64,000 nt of DNA from Candidatus Bathyarchaeum tardum (GCA_029762755.1 JARVGH010000003.1:186001-250000); one strand, 5' to 3'. Positions 26,520-35,695 are shown, counted from the stretch's first letter. Notes: generated from the letters alone by a model not told the origin. Made by a program: numbers and translations.

Positions 26520-26963
26520 ATGAAAAGAATATCCGTCAAAGAAGATGCATGCATAGGCTGCGGAATATGCCAAGTTTACTGTACTTTAGAACACTCAAAA
26601 AGCAAAGACGCCATCAAAGCCTACCTAAAAGAAGACCCTAAACCAGTCAGCAGAATTCGTATCGAAACTAACAAACCAGTTTCAATGTCAATCCGGTGCC
26701 AGCACTGTAAAGACACCCCGTGTGTGTATGCTTGTCTTGCTGGGGCAATGACTCTTGACAAAAAAACTGGTCTAGTAATTCATGACCCTGAAAAATGCAT
26801 GGGCTGTTGGACCTGTATTATGGTTTGTCCATATGGTGCGGTAAAGCCTGATTCTTCAGGAAAAATAATTGCAAAATGTGACCTTTGCCCAAACCTAGAT
26901 GTTCCTGCATGTGTGACTAACTGCCCCAACGATGCGTTATTGTGTGAAACGGTGGAAGAATAA
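26520..26963 (+). CDS. 4Fe-4S ferredoxin-type subunit of archaeal glutamate synthase cluster
   Basis: 147 residues with four Cys clusters of the HycB/DmsB type: CIGCGICQVYC, CQHCKDTPCVYAC, CMGCWTCIMVCPYG and CDLCPNLDVPACVTNC, enough for about four 4Fe-4S centres. It opens the operon and probably carries electrons to or from the FAD protein encoded 2 bases downstream, feeding glutamate synthase. Such a subunit could let the enzyme use ferredoxin or another low-potential donor. Confidence 0.82.
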   Translation: MKRISVKEDACIGCGICQVYCTLEHSKSKDAIKAYLKEDPKPVSRIRIETNKPVSMSIRCQHCKDTPCVYACLAGAMTLDKKTGLVIHDPEKCMGCWTCIMVCPYGAVKPDSSGKIIAKCDLCPNLDVPACVTNCPNDALLCETVEE

Positions 26964-26964
26964 A

Positions 26965-28239
26965 ATGGTGAAATACTTGATTATTGGGGGCTCTGCAGGA
27001 GGTGTTGGAGCCGTTGAAGCAATACGTGAAGTTGATCCAACTGGTACGATAGCACTAATTTCCGAAGAGGTTTTTCCTCAGTATTCCCGTCCAATGATTT
27101 CCGAATTTGTCAGTCAAGAAGCGACTCTTGCTACTATGAAATACCGTAGTGAACAGTTCTGGAAGAAACACAACGTCCACGCATACACGGGAAAAACTGC
27201 ACTGAACATTGATTTTGACAAAAAAATCGTGAAACTTGATGACGGACAAAAACTAGAATATGAAAAACTGCTACTTGCCACTGGGGGTCGACCAGTTGTT
27301 CCCCAAATGGATGGAGTAACAAAGGAGGGGGTTTTCACTTTCACTGAACTTGCTAGCGCAGAAGGCATAACCTCTAAACTGCAGCACGCAAAATCTGCTG
27401 TGGTTCTTGGTGGAGGTCTTATTGGAGTAAGCGTAGCTGATGCCTTGGTGAAACGTGGAATAAAAATAACCTTAATCGAATTAAATGACAGACTGATTCA
27501 TGTTGTTTTGGATGAAAAAGCTTCTGAACTTGCTGAAACAGTGATAAAAGCCACCGGAACAAAGCTGATTCTTAGTCAAACAGTAAAGCAAATTCTCGGA
27601 AAACAAGGAAACCCCAACGAAGTGGGTGGGGTACTTCTTCAAGATGACACAATAATTTCTTGTGATTTAGTTGTTCTTGCTGTTGGGGTTAATCCACGAA
27701 TAGAACTTGTTGAAGATTCAAAAGTGGAAATTCAAAAAGGAATAATTGTTGACCGTTTCATGCAAACCAACATTCCCGACGTTTACGCATGTGGAGATGC
27801 AACAGAAGCCCACGATTTTCTGGTAAAAGAAAACCGGCGTTTGCCCCTATGGCCTTTAGCTCATGTAGGCGGACGAGTAGCTGGATACAACATGGCTGGT
27901 CAAACAACAGAATACGAGGGCGGCACCGTAATGAGTTCCATGAACTACTTCCGATTGCCTATTATATCAGTGGGAAAAATTAACCCCGAAGATAGCAGTG
28001 AATATGAAATACTTGTTGATGTTCAACCTGAAAAGCCAGTTTACAGAAAAATTGTCCTCAAAGATGATGTTATTGTAGGCTTCATCTTCTTGGGTGAAGT
28101 TGAAAAAGCAGGAATACTGTTCCGATTAATTAAAAACCACGTTAACGTAGCTGAAGTTAAGGAAAAACTTCTTTCCAAAGACTTTGGAATAATTAGTTTG
28201 CCTGAAACTGTAAGAAAAGAAATGTTTGTGGTGCATTAA
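26965..28239 (+). CDS. FAD-dependent pyridine nucleotide-disulphide-type oxidoreductase
   Basis: 424 residues from ATG 26965, right after the ferredoxin stop; earlier in-frame codons lie inside the ferredoxin gene. FAD-binding GGSAGGVGAVEAIRE, the central NAD-binding GGGLIGVSVADALVKRG and the second FAD motif (VYACGDATEAHD) are present. It resembles NADH oxidase / rubredoxin reductase / nitrite reductase FAD domains. In this operon it likely plays the role of the small (GltD-like) subunit by passing electrons to the FMN/Fe-S subunit GltB2. No redox-active CxxxxC pair is seen. Confidence 0.85.
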   Translation: MVKYLIIGGSAGGVGAVEAIREVDPTGTIALISEEVFPQYSRPMISEFVSQEATLATMKYRSEQFWKKHNVHAYTGKTALNIDFDKKIVKLDDGQKLEYEKLLLATGGRPVVPQMDGVTKEGVFTFTELASAEGITSKLQHAKSAVVLGGGLIGVSVADALVKRGIKITLIELNDRLIHVVLDEKASELAETVIKATGTKLILSQTVKQILGKQGNPNEVGGVLLQDDTIISCDLVVLAVGVNPRIELVEDSKVEIQKGIIVDRFMQTNIPDVYACGDATEAHDFLVKENRRLPLWPLAHVGGRVAGYNMAGQTTEYEGGTVMSSMNYFRLPIISVGKINPEDSSEYEILVDVQPEKPVYRKIVLKDDVIVGFIFLGEVEKAGILFRLIKNHVNVAEVKEKLLSKDFGIISLPETVRKEMFVVH

Positions 28240-28240
28240 C

Positions 28241-29359
28241 ATGAAGAATCTTACTAAAGTTAACAACCCTTACGGCGACGAAAAAGTCTTTGATGCCTGT
28301 TCCATATTTGGCATGATGAACCTCAAAGGAGAAAGGTTCTCCGCAAAAGACCCCATGCGAGCAATCGCTAACATGCATGACCGTGGAAACGGTTTAGGAG
28401 GTGGTTTTGCAGCGTATGGAATATACCCCGAATACAAAGACGATTACGCCTTCCAGGTAATGTACCTGAGCACCGATGCAAAACTACAAACTGACCGCCT
28501 GTTAAACGAAGCCTTTGACATAATCAACGATGAACCAATGCCCATCCAAGAAGCCAAAGTCACAGATCCCCCTCTAATGTGGAGATACTTTGTTCAACCT
28601 AAAACTGCTAAACTTCAGAGCCAGCATCCAAACGATTACGTCATGAAATATGTTACTCGCATAAACAGCGAAACAGGCAAAGCTTTCGTGTTTTCAAGCG
28701 GAAAAAACATGGGCGTGTTCAAAGGAGTAGGTTTCCCCGAAGACGTTGGTCAATACTTCTGTTTAGAAGACTACAAAGGATACCTTTGGACCGTTCACGG
28801 ACGATTCCCAACAAACACCCAAGGCTGGTGGGGAGGAGCCCATCCTTTCAGTATGCTAGACTGGACTGTAGTTCACAACGGCGAAATTTCATCGTACGGA
28901 ATAAACAAACGATACCTGGAAATGTTCGGATACAAATGCACAATGCAAACCGACACCGAAGTCCTAGCATATGCCTTTGACCTTCTGATGAGACGCCAAA
29001 AACTGCCTATCGAAGCAGTTACAAAGATTCTTGCACCCCCATTGTGGTCAGAAATCAAAACAATGCAACCAAATGCCCAACAAACCATAACTGCTATGCG
29101 ACAAACATACGGTGGTTTATTGATGAACGGACCTTTCACAATCATAGTTGCCCATGAAGGAGAAATGATTGGACTAACAGACAGAATCAAGCTGCGACCT
29201 CTTACTGCCGCAACAAAAGGCGATATTTTGTTTCTGTCTTCAGAAGAAGCAGCCATCAGGCTAGTTTCACCCCACTTAGACGATGTTTGGAGCCCCCGAG
29301 GTGGAGAACCCGTAATTGGTCGACTACAAACCAAAAAACCTGTGGAGACCATAGCCTAG
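28241..29359 (+). CDS. Glutamate synthase glutaminase domain protein (class II amidotransferase)
   Basis: 372 residues from ATG 28241. The Ntn-type glutaminase signature starts at an internal Cys (VFDACSIFGMMNLKG, about residue 20), so the 19 or so residues before it must be removed to free the catalytic N-terminal Cys. Other motifs are HGRFPTNTQGWWGGAHPFSMLDWTVVHNGEISSYG and the TDTEVLAY segment. It releases ammonia from glutamine for transfer to 2-oxoglutarate. In archaea the glutaminase, synthase and GXGXG domains of GltB are separate genes, as in this operon. Confidence 0.9.
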   Translation: MKNLTKVNNPYGDEKVFDACSIFGMMNLKGERFSAKDPMRAIANMHDRGNGLGGGFAAYGIYPEYKDDYAFQVMYLSTDAKLQTDRLLNEAFDIINDEPMPIQEAKVTDPPLMWRYFVQPKTAKLQSQHPNDYVMKYVTRINSETGKAFVFSSGKNMGVFKGVGFPEDVGQYFCLEDYKGYLWTVHGRFPTNTQGWWGGAHPFSMLDWTVVHNGEISSYGINKRYLEMFGYKCTMQTDTEVLAYAFDLLMRRQKLPIEAVTKILAPPLWSEIKTMQPNAQQTITAMRQTYGGLLMNGPFTIIVAHEGEMIGLTDRIKLRPLTAATKGDILFLSSEEAAIRLVSPHLDDVWSPRGGEPVIGRLQTKKPVETIA

Positions 29360-29370
29360 GAGAATAGACC

Positions 29371-30882
29371 ATGAAAAGTTACGTTATTCCCGAATACATA
29401 ATCGAACGCGACCCAAATCGTTGCATCCGTTGTAAAGTTTGCGTTAACCAATGTAGTTACGAAACTCATTGCTACGACGAAGACGACTACTGCATGGTCA
29501 GCAAAAGCGAAAACTGTGTAAACTGCCAGCGTTGTGCAACATTTTGTCCAACTAACGCCATAACTATAAAGAAAAACCCCAACGTTTACCGAAGTAACGC
29601 TAACTGGAGCCAAGAAGCTCTAATCGGCATAAAAAAACAAGCCGAAACAGGAGGAGTCGTCCTTACTGGAATGGGCTGTGACAAACCTGAGCTTACATAC
29701 TGGGACAGGCTTTTGATAAACGCAAGCCAAGTCACAAACCCTTCAATTGACCCCCTGAGAGAGCCCATGGAGCTTCGAACATACATTGGTTCCAAACCTA
29801 ACAAGCTAGACCTTGACTTTAGCAAAGGAGATTTAGAGCTGAAAACTAAACTTGCTCCTCAGCTTACTCTTGAAACTCCCATAATGTTCTCTGCCATGTC
29901 TTATGGGTCTATTAGTCTTAATGTTCACAAATCCCTAGCCCGTGCAGCCAGTGAATACGGCACATACTACAACACCGGAGAAGGAGGACTAGAAAAAAGC
30001 CTGTACAAATACAGTGACCACGTTATTGTTCAAGTTGCCTCTGGACGTTTCGGAGTTCACCCTGAATACTTGAACGCAGGCGCAGCAATAGAAATCAAAA
30101 TCGGACAAGGTGCAAAACCTGGAATTGGTGGTCACCTTCCTGGAGAAAAAGTCAGCGCCGAAATTTCCAAAACACGTATGATACCCATGGGAACTGATGC
30201 TCTTTCTCCTGCGCCTCAGCATGACATTTACTCTATCGAAGACCTAAGGCAACTAATCTTTGCCCTCAAAGAAGCTGTCGACTACACAAAACCAGTCTTT
30301 GTAAAAATTGCAGCAGTTCACAACGCTGCAGCTATCGCAAGCGGTATTGTTCGAGCTGGTGCAGATGCTGTAGTCCTTGATGGTATACGAGGAGGAACCG
30401 GAGCCGCACCACGAATAACCCGAGACAACGTAGGCATCCCTATCGAGTTGGCTCTTGCTGCAGTTGATCAACGGTTACGTGACGAAGGCATCCGAAACCA
30501 AGCCTCTGTTGTTGCTGCAGGCGGAATCAAAAGCAGCGGTGACGTTCTCAAAGCCATCGCGCTGGGTGCAGATGCCTGTTACATTGGAACTGCAGCCCTA
30601 GTTGCGTTAGGTTGCACAGTTTGTCAGAAATGTTACACTGGACGATGCCCGTGGGGAATTGCAACCACTGATTTGTGGTTAACTAAACGAATTAACCCAG
30701 AAATTGGTGCTCAACGCCTTAAGGGGCTTTTGCGTGGATGGAGCCTAGAAATCATGGAAATGATGGGCGGAATGGGAATAAACGCCATTGAAAGCGTGCG
30801 CGGAAATCGTTTGGTTCTCAGGGGAGTTGGACTTACAGATACAGAACTGAAAGTGCTCGGAGTAAGAACAGCAGGAGACTAA
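29371..30882 (+). CDS. Archaeal glutamate synthase, FMN/Fe-S synthase subunit
   Basis: 503 residues. The N-terminus has two 4Fe-4S clusters (CIRCKVCVNQCSYE and CVNCQRCATFCPTN), then the FMN-binding TIM barrel of GltB with motifs SAMSYGSISLNVHKSLARAA, GEGGL, KIGQGAKPGIGGHLPG, LDGIRGGTGAAPR and GADACYIGTAALVALGC. It adds ammonia to 2-oxoglutarate and reduces the imine to glutamate. It lies 11 bases after the glutaminase gene. The fused ferredoxin domain suggests reduced ferredoxin can donate electrons. Confidence 0.94.
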   Translation: MKSYVIPEYIIERDPNRCIRCKVCVNQCSYETHCYDEDDYCMVSKSENCVNCQRCATFCPTNAITIKKNPNVYRSNANWSQEALIGIKKQAETGGVVLTGMGCDKPELTYWDRLLINASQVTNPSIDPLREPMELRTYIGSKPNKLDLDFSKGDLELKTKLAPQLTLETPIMFSAMSYGSISLNVHKSLARAASEYGTYYNTGEGGLEKSLYKYSDHVIVQVASGRFGVHPEYLNAGAAIEIKIGQGAKPGIGGHLPGEKVSAEISKTRMIPMGTDALSPAPQHDIYSIEDLRQLIFALKEAVDYTKPVFVKIAAVHNAAAIASGIVRAGADAVVLDGIRGGTGAAPRITRDNVGIPIELALAAVDQRLRDEGIRNQASVVAAGGIKSSGDVLKAIALGADACYIGTAALVALGCTVCQKCYTGRCPWGIATTDLWLTKRINPEIGAQRLKGLLRGWSLEIMEMMGGMGINAIESVRGNRLVLRGVGLTDTELKVLGVRTAGD

Positions 30883-30886
30883 AACA

Positions 30887-31672
30887 ATGTCCCTACAAGA
30901 CTTAATCAAACAATCAGCCGGCAGTTTAACCGTCAAAAACAAAGTTGCAAAAATTGATTCCACTGGAATGTACTACCGTGAATTGAACAGTTTACTGCGA
31001 CAACTGGACAATAATGGGGTTGAAAACATTGAAATTCGCAACGTTTGTGGTCAACGCTACCTTGGAACTGACCTTAAAGGGAACATAAAACTTGACCTCT
31101 ATGGAACTCCAGGAAACGACTTAGGTTCGTTCATGAAAGGAGTAGACATAACTGTTCACGGCAACGTGCAAGACGCTTGCGGAAACACCATGGACAGCGG
31201 AAAAATAGTTGTTCATGGACGGGCAGGAGATTTGGTAGGGCACTCCATGCGTGGAGGGAAAATTTTCATCCGTGATAGTGCTGGCTACCGTGTTGGAATT
31301 CACATGAAAGAGTACATGGGAAAACGCCCTTCCATAGTAATTGGAAGAACAGCCCAAGATTTCCTTGGTGAATACATGGCAGGCGGAATACTAGCTGTAT
31401 TAGGAATAGACATGAAACAAAAAGTTCACGACGCCCGATTTGTCGGAACAGGAATGCACGGCGGAGTAATCTACATCCGGGGTGAGGTTCGTCATATGGG
31501 AGAAGAAGTCGCAGTCCGAGAACTTGATGATGACGATTACAAAAACCTAAAACCCTTAGTTGAAGAATTCTGCAGTTACTACGACTTGGATGTATCAAAA
31601 ATTATTGATGGCAACTTCAACAAGCTGATTCCAGTTTCAAAACGCCCTTACGGAAACCTTTACACATATTAG
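30887..31672 (+). CDS. Glutamate synthase GXGXG (alpha C-terminal) domain protein
   Basis: 261 residues. The right-handed beta-helix of GltB's C-terminal domain is visible as repeated G-x-x-G units (GTDLKGNIKLDLYGTPGNDLG, VQDACGNTMDSGKIVVHGRAG, MRGGKIFIRDSAGYRVG). In the full enzyme this domain has a structural role around the ammonia channel. It is the last gene of the operon, 4 bases after the synthase gene, and its stop overlaps the convergent MgtC-like gene by 4 bases. Confidence 0.92.
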   Translation: MSLQDLIKQSAGSLTVKNKVAKIDSTGMYYRELNSLLRQLDNNGVENIEIRNVCGQRYLGTDLKGNIKLDLYGTPGNDLGSFMKGVDITVHGNVQDACGNTMDSGKIVVHGRAGDLVGHSMRGGKIFIRDSAGYRVGIHMKEYMGKRPSIVIGRTAQDFLGEYMAGGILAVLGIDMKQKVHDARFVGTGMHGGVIYIRGEVRHMGEEVAVRELDDDDYKNLKPLVEEFCSYYDLDVSKIIDGNFNKLIPVSKRPYGNLYTY

Positions 31673-32088
31673 TCTGCTTTGCGTTTCTTAATCGCGTTTT
31701 CTATTACGTCAAGCTTAAGTGCAATATACGCCAGGGCTGTTGCAACAATGCCGAGAGCGTAATATCCTGCTCCAACTGTAACCCCTATTGATGCGACGGT
31801 CCAAAGGGTCGCCGCAGTAGTTAGTCCCCTTACTTTTTCTTGGGATTTTACTATGGTTCCTGCACCCAAAAAACCAACTCCCACAACAACTCCTGCTGCT
31901 ATTCTTGATGGATCACCCCCCGGAAAGGCGTCATAGGATAAAATAGTAAACAGGGCTGCTCCTAACCCGACAAGGCTGTTGGTTCGTAATCCTGCGGGTT
32001 TTCGGCTTAATTCCCGTTCAAGACCCACAATAGCCCCCAAAATAAATGCCAAAACTATTTTTATTATTGGTTCAATTTCGAGCATCAT
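31669..32088 (-). CDS. MgtC/SapB-family membrane protein
   Basis: 139 residues with about four membrane helices. The family signature is complete: FILGAIVGLERELSRKPAGLRTNSLVGLGAALF, then RIAAGVVVGVGFLGAGTIV and GLTTAATLWTVASIGVTVGAG. MgtC-like proteins act in magnesium or membrane-potential homeostasis; the transported or sensed species is not settled. Start ATG 32088 or the following ATG. It stands alone, convergent with glutamate synthase. Confidence 0.9.
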   Translation of the reverse strand: MMLEIEPIIKIVLAFILGAIVGLERELSRKPAGLRTNSLVGLGAALFTILSYDAFPGGDPSRIAAGVVVGVGFLGAGTIVKSQEKVRGLTTAATLWTVASIGVTVGAGYYALGIVATALAYIALKLDVIENAIKKRKAD

Positions 32089-32154
32089 AGCAACTAAATC
32101 TTTTTCACACGTTCTATATATATTTAAACAGGTCTACGTTGTATGCACAATTAT

Positions 32155-33606
32155 TTAACTCAGCCACAATGGTTTTCCATCAAGAAACTGCGTCAAAAAC
32201 CCTGCAAAATCAGAATTTCTACAATAAAATGATGCAATTTCATCGTTAAGTAAGACTTCTAAACAATCAACTGCTTCTGCAACAATATCAGCAACACCCT
32301 CCCCTTTGAAACCGTGTCGCAGTTTATCATTTAGTAAGTCAATAACATCCGTGTAGTTTCTCTTCACATCTACTATCCAACGGCTGTCTTCTGTTCGGGG
32401 TCCAGAAACAGTCAAATCTGAACCTAGATGTTTTCGCAAAAACTTTTCGGACTCGTTTTTCCTGTTCAAAGGCGGACCTAACTGAGCTTTCATGTTTGGA
32501 ATCAAACGATTTTGTAGCTCAAATACGAAAACGTTCAAGCTTTTTTCGTCACTCCAAATAGCATCCCGCAAAACTTCAAAATCATTTTGGGTGATGATTT
32601 TTCGTATGGCTTTTTGTCTTTTGTAAAGTTGCCCCCATAACACATCGGGAACAGGAATTTTTCCTTTAAACTTGATGAAAACTAATGAAGACCCCCGATT
32701 ACGTATGCTTTCAAGGAGTTCTGTTTGAGTTAGGGCTTTGGTTTTTGGTGGATAAAAAAACTTTATGTCAGGTTTTTTTAGGAATTCTCGTGATGCCGCA
32801 ATGAATTCGTCAAGTTTTTCTGGTCTTACTGCGGCTGCGACGTTTCTTTGTTTGTCTACTGGGTCAACCACGACTAAGGGTTCAACAAATTTTTCCTTGA
32901 GGGCTTTTAGTTGTTTGTATTGTTTTTCGTTATCTATGACGGTTTTTTCTTTCCAGTCTGTAGCAGCCCGTAAAACCTCAATGAATGAACCAAAATTTAG
33001 AACCAAAAGCTCACAAAGGTATCCGCTGAAACCTCCAACCTTGATTTCTGCGCCGTAAACGTTGATTCCTTTCATGAAGCGTTTAAGTAACCTGATTTCT
33101 TCTGACATTTTTTTGGTAAGATGCGCTTTGACATAATCTGTGTGGAAGGGCGTTCTGTCGGTTGCGCTGATTAAGTTGCCCTGTTTGACTTTGTAACACG
33201 GAACAACATTCAAGTAAACTCCATCATCCGTAACCGCTTCAATATACGGGTGCTGGGCATACCTTTCAATCTGGACAAAATCTTTGGTGGCTTCTTTTGC
33301 AACATCCAACAAAACTGTCCCAAAATCTTCTAGAGGAACCGTTTCAGCCACTTGCATAAACACATCAATTTCTGGGCAATCCTTCAACCATGTGTTCTTG
33401 GCAACTGAACCCTCTATTCTAACTTCAATGTCAACCCCTTTGTTTTTGGCGGCGTTTTCTACTTTTTTTGTTAAACTCTCTGCTATTGCTTGAATCTTTT
33501 TTTGATCGCTTTCGCTGGGGTTAACTAGTTTTAGAACTTCCCAACGAATTTCTTCAACGGAACGAGGCACAACAAACACCAAATTATGTTTTACTTTTTT
33601 CCACAA
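32155..33606 (-). CDS. cca: CCA-adding tRNA nucleotidyltransferase (archaeal class I)
   Basis: 483 residues, slightly longer than usual (about 440-460). The nucleotidyltransferase core reads IEGSVAKNTWLKDCPEIDVFMQV with the G-S and D-x-D-type carboxylates, and the archaeal family-specific KVGGFSGYLCELLVLNFGSF follows. It completes and repairs 3' CCA of tRNA. One tRNA here (Ile) lacks an encoded CCA. It overlaps thpR by 16 bases, so both tRNA/RNA-end genes are coupled. Confidence 0.94.
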   Translation of the reverse strand: MWKKVKHNLVFVVPRSVEEIRWEVLKLVNPSESDQKKIQAIAESLTKKVENAAKNKGVDIEVRIEGSVAKNTWLKDCPEIDVFMQVAETVPLEDFGTVLLDVAKEATKDFVQIERYAQHPYIEAVTDDGVYLNVVPCYKVKQGNLISATDRTPFHTDYVKAHLTKKMSEEIRLLKRFMKGINVYGAEIKVGGFSGYLCELLVLNFGSFIEVLRAATDWKEKTVIDNEKQYKQLKALKEKFVEPLVVVDPVDKQRNVAAAVRPEKLDEFIAASREFLKKPDIKFFYPPKTKALTQTELLESIRNRGSSLVFIKFKGKIPVPDVLWGQLYKRQKAIRKIITQNDFEVLRDAIWSDEKSLNVFVFELQNRLIPNMKAQLGPPLNRKNESEKFLRKHLGSDLTVSGPRTEDSRWIVDVKRNYTDVIDLLNDKLRHGFKGEGVADIVAEAVDCLEVLLNDEIASFYCRNSDFAGFLTQFLDGKPLWLS

Positions 33607-34160
33607 ACTTCTCTTAGATTATTGTAAATTGGACCTCGAGGCGTCAAATCACTTTTCTTTAACCTAAGGCATTCTGCATTTATTGTTCCTAACTCGTAGT
33701 CTGCCATTTCATGAATTGTTTCTGCGAGTTTGAATTTGTTTCTTCCGCTCCGTACACGAGCTATGGTTAAATGGGGATTGAAACCTTTATTGTCTGGTTG
33801 GAATCCCAGCCCTCTTAGGCGGGGTTCTAGTTGCTGAAAAATGTCTTTTAGTTCTTTTTCGCCGTTTTTGATTCCTGCCCAGACAACTCGGGGATTATTA
33901 GGTTTTGGGAATGCACCTAAACCCTGAAGTTCTATGGTAAATGGAGAAAACGTAATCTGTTTCATTTCTTCATGGATACTGTCAATCATTGAGGCTTGTA
34001 TTTCTCCTAAGAACCTGATTGTAACGTGAATGTTTTGTGGATTGACTAACTTCAGTTCTGCCCCGCTGTTAGCCAACATTTTTTGAATATGAGAAATGTT
34101 TCCAAGTATTTTTTGGTCTTCTATATCAAAGGCTAAGAAACTTCGGATGGTTCCTGACAT
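33591..34160 (-). CDS. thpR: RNA 2',3'-cyclic phosphodiesterase (2H superfamily, ThpR)
   Basis: About 189 residues from ATG 34160 (MSGTIRSFLAFDIED), preferred over 34184 because GAGAG precedes it and the family starts with this R-x-F-x-A strand. The two catalytic HxT motifs are present as IHVTIRFLGE and NPHLTIARVRS. The enzyme opens 2',3'-cyclic phosphates, and older work called it 2'-5' RNA ligase. It overlaps cca, supporting a role in tRNA processing or repair. Confidence 0.93.
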   Translation of the reverse strand: MSGTIRSFLAFDIEDQKILGNISHIQKMLANSGAELKLVNPQNIHVTIRFLGEIQASMIDSIHEEMKQITFSPFTIELQGLGAFPKPNNPRVVWAGIKNGEKELKDIFQQLEPRLRGLGFQPDNKGFNPHLTIARVRSGRNKFKLAETIHEMADYELGTINAECLRLKKSDLTPRGPIYNNLREVCGKK

Positions 34161-34285
34161 ACAAATCTCTCGTATAATGTCCAATATACTTTTCTTTTCG
34201 CGGTTTTAATAACTTCGCGTGTAGGCGCGCCTATATTCATTAAAAGTTCACATGCGTTAATTTTTGAATTGCTGGCACCAGAAAA

Positions 34286-34400
34286 GGGGTTGAGCTCCAT
34301 GGCGTTTTTGGCGTCCGAACCGAGTGTGCGCCAAATCCTCCTTAGATTTTTGCGCATTTGCGCACGGCGACTCAAGGTTCTTTGAGCTTGCCCCTTTTTT
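34286..34400 (+). ncRNA. Candidate structured RNA, GC-rich, ending in a T6 run
   Basis: About 115 bases, clearly richer in GC than the surrounding DNA. GGGG (34286-34289) pairs with CCCC (34391-34394), and GAGCTC (34292) with GAGCTT (34384). Inside are hairpins TGGCG/CGCCA, AAATC-CTCCTTA-GATTT, TGCGC-ATTT-GCGCA and CTCAA/TTGAG. It ends in TTTTTT (34395-34400), a terminator-like signal. It does not match tRNA, 5S, SRP or RNase P features I know. A minus-strand reading frame (34133-34375) crosses it and is an alternative explanation. Nothing else is seen from 34185 to 34719. Confidence 0.4.
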
Positions 34401-34719
34401 GGTTTCTATGACAAAAACTTGAATAACAATAATAGGTATAACGTTTATGCACATAAGATTTGTTCCATATTTCGTTTTTAAATCTGATTCAGAATTACAC
34501 TGAATTTTTAAACATTAATTTTTTTACCATTTGTATTGACTCAAAATAAGTCCAAAACTTAATTGCTTGAATTGCGCCGATTTCTTTGTTACAAGTATTT
34601 TCTGTAAAAACTGTGACCTTACATGAGTTAAAGAAACTAATCTGTTTTTGTTGGTGCCAACAACTGTTTTATTGAGTTTTAACAGAAGATACTTCATGTA
34701 ACATAATGAGGGGTTTGGG

Positions 34720-35277
34720 ATAGCAGACAAAATTGTTGTTGGGCTTGCTGGGATGCCGGGAGCAGGTAAGGGTGTTTTTCGGAAAACTGTTCAAAGGTTA
34801 GGGCATCCTGTTGTTACCATGGGCGACGTAGTTCGAGCAGAAGTAAAAAGACGAAACCTCAAAGCAACCCCTGAAAACATGGGCAAAGTAATGCTTAACT
34901 TACGAGAGTTAGATGGACCTGCTGCCATTGCTAAACAATGTATTCCAGCATTGAAGCAAACAACTGGAAAACTTGTTGTTATTGACGGAATCCGTAGCCT
35001 TGTTGAAGTTGATGAATTCAAGAAGCATTTTGCTGATTTTGTTTTGGTTGCTGTTCATTCTTCTCCTAAGACAAGATTTAAACGCCTAGTTAACAGAAAA
35101 CGAAGTGACGATCCCCCTGATTGGAACACGTTTATGGACCGAGATCTTAGGGAACTTGGGATTGGAATGGGGTCTGTTATTGCAATTGCGGATTACATGA
35201 TAGTAAATGAGGGAAGCATAAATCATTTGAAGAACAGAATTAATCAGTTAATTAGTAGGGTGCTTAACGATGACTGA
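34720..35277 (+). CDS. UPF0200 family P-loop nucleotide kinase-like protein
   Basis: About 185 residues. The Walker A strand and loop read KIVVGLAGMPGAGKGVF, followed by MGDVVRAEVKRRNL, VVIDGIRSLVEVDEF and RLVNRKRSDDPPDW, typical of UPF0200 proteins related to (deoxy)nucleotide and dephospho-CoA kinases. The first ATG in frame (34753) falls inside the P-loop, which would destroy it. The frame is open back to TAA 34699, and only ATA 34720 or ATT 34732 can serve; GAGGGG at 34708-34713 is well placed for ATA 34720. It overlaps the UPF0201 gene by 8 bases, the usual archaeal pairing. Confidence 0.82.
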   Translation: MADKIVVGLAGMPGAGKGVFRKTVQRLGHPVVTMGDVVRAEVKRRNLKATPENMGKVMLNLRELDGPAAIAKQCIPALKQTTGKLVVIDGIRSLVEVDEFKKHFADFVLVAVHSSPKTRFKRLVNRKRSDDPPDWNTFMDRDLRELGIGMGSVIAIADYMIVNEGSINHLKNRINQLISRVLNDD

Positions 35278-35695
35278 TGTGCAGATTCGTGTTGATGCTG
35301 AAGTTAATCAAACAGAAGACTTAGAAAAGGTAAAAACTGCAGTTGAAAACATGTTTGGTCCTTTGGATTTTGAAGTAAAAGACAAACTCTGGGGTCAACT
35401 ACTCACCGTACGGATTACTGGGACTCAAGGCTTAACTAAGCTATCTAATTTGCTTAAACGTGAGCAGATTCTTGCAGCTGCGCGAAAGGTTCTTCGTAAC
35501 TCCATTGACAACAATTCTATAACGTTTTATCTTAACAAGCAAGTAGCCTATGCTGGACATGTTTCTTTTTCCCAACAAAGCCATGAATCCCCATTGGGAC
35601 CAATCACCGTCAAAATTGACTGTGATGACCCCAAAAAACTAGTAAACTGGCTTGCCCCTCGAACCATAAAGCAAAGTTCCTCACGCAAAAAATAG
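35270..35695 (+). CDS. UPF0201 family RNA-binding-fold protein
   Basis: 141 residues matching the archaeal UPF0201 family: IRVDAEVNQTEDLEKVKTAV, then GLTKLSNLLKREQILAAARKVL, TFYLNKQVAYAGHVSF and SPLGPITVKIDCDD. The fold resembles ribosomal protein L5-like RNA-binding domains; the exact role is unknown. ATG 35270 overlaps the UPF0200 stop, so they are translated together. Confidence 0.88.
   Translation: MTDVQIRVDAEVNQTEDLEKVKTAVENMFGPLDFEVKDKLWGQLLTVRITGTQGLTKLSNLLKREQILAAARKVLRNSIDNNSITFYLNKQVAYAGHVSFSQQSHESPLGPITVKIDCDDPKKLVNWLAPRTIKQSSSRKK

Noticed and set aside
34133-34375. 80-codon minus-strand frame upstream of thpR
   Set aside because: It crosses the GC-rich hairpin block and runs into thpR; part of it reads protein-like, but there is no clear start and no family, so I treat the region as an RNA candidate and keep the ORF as an alternative.
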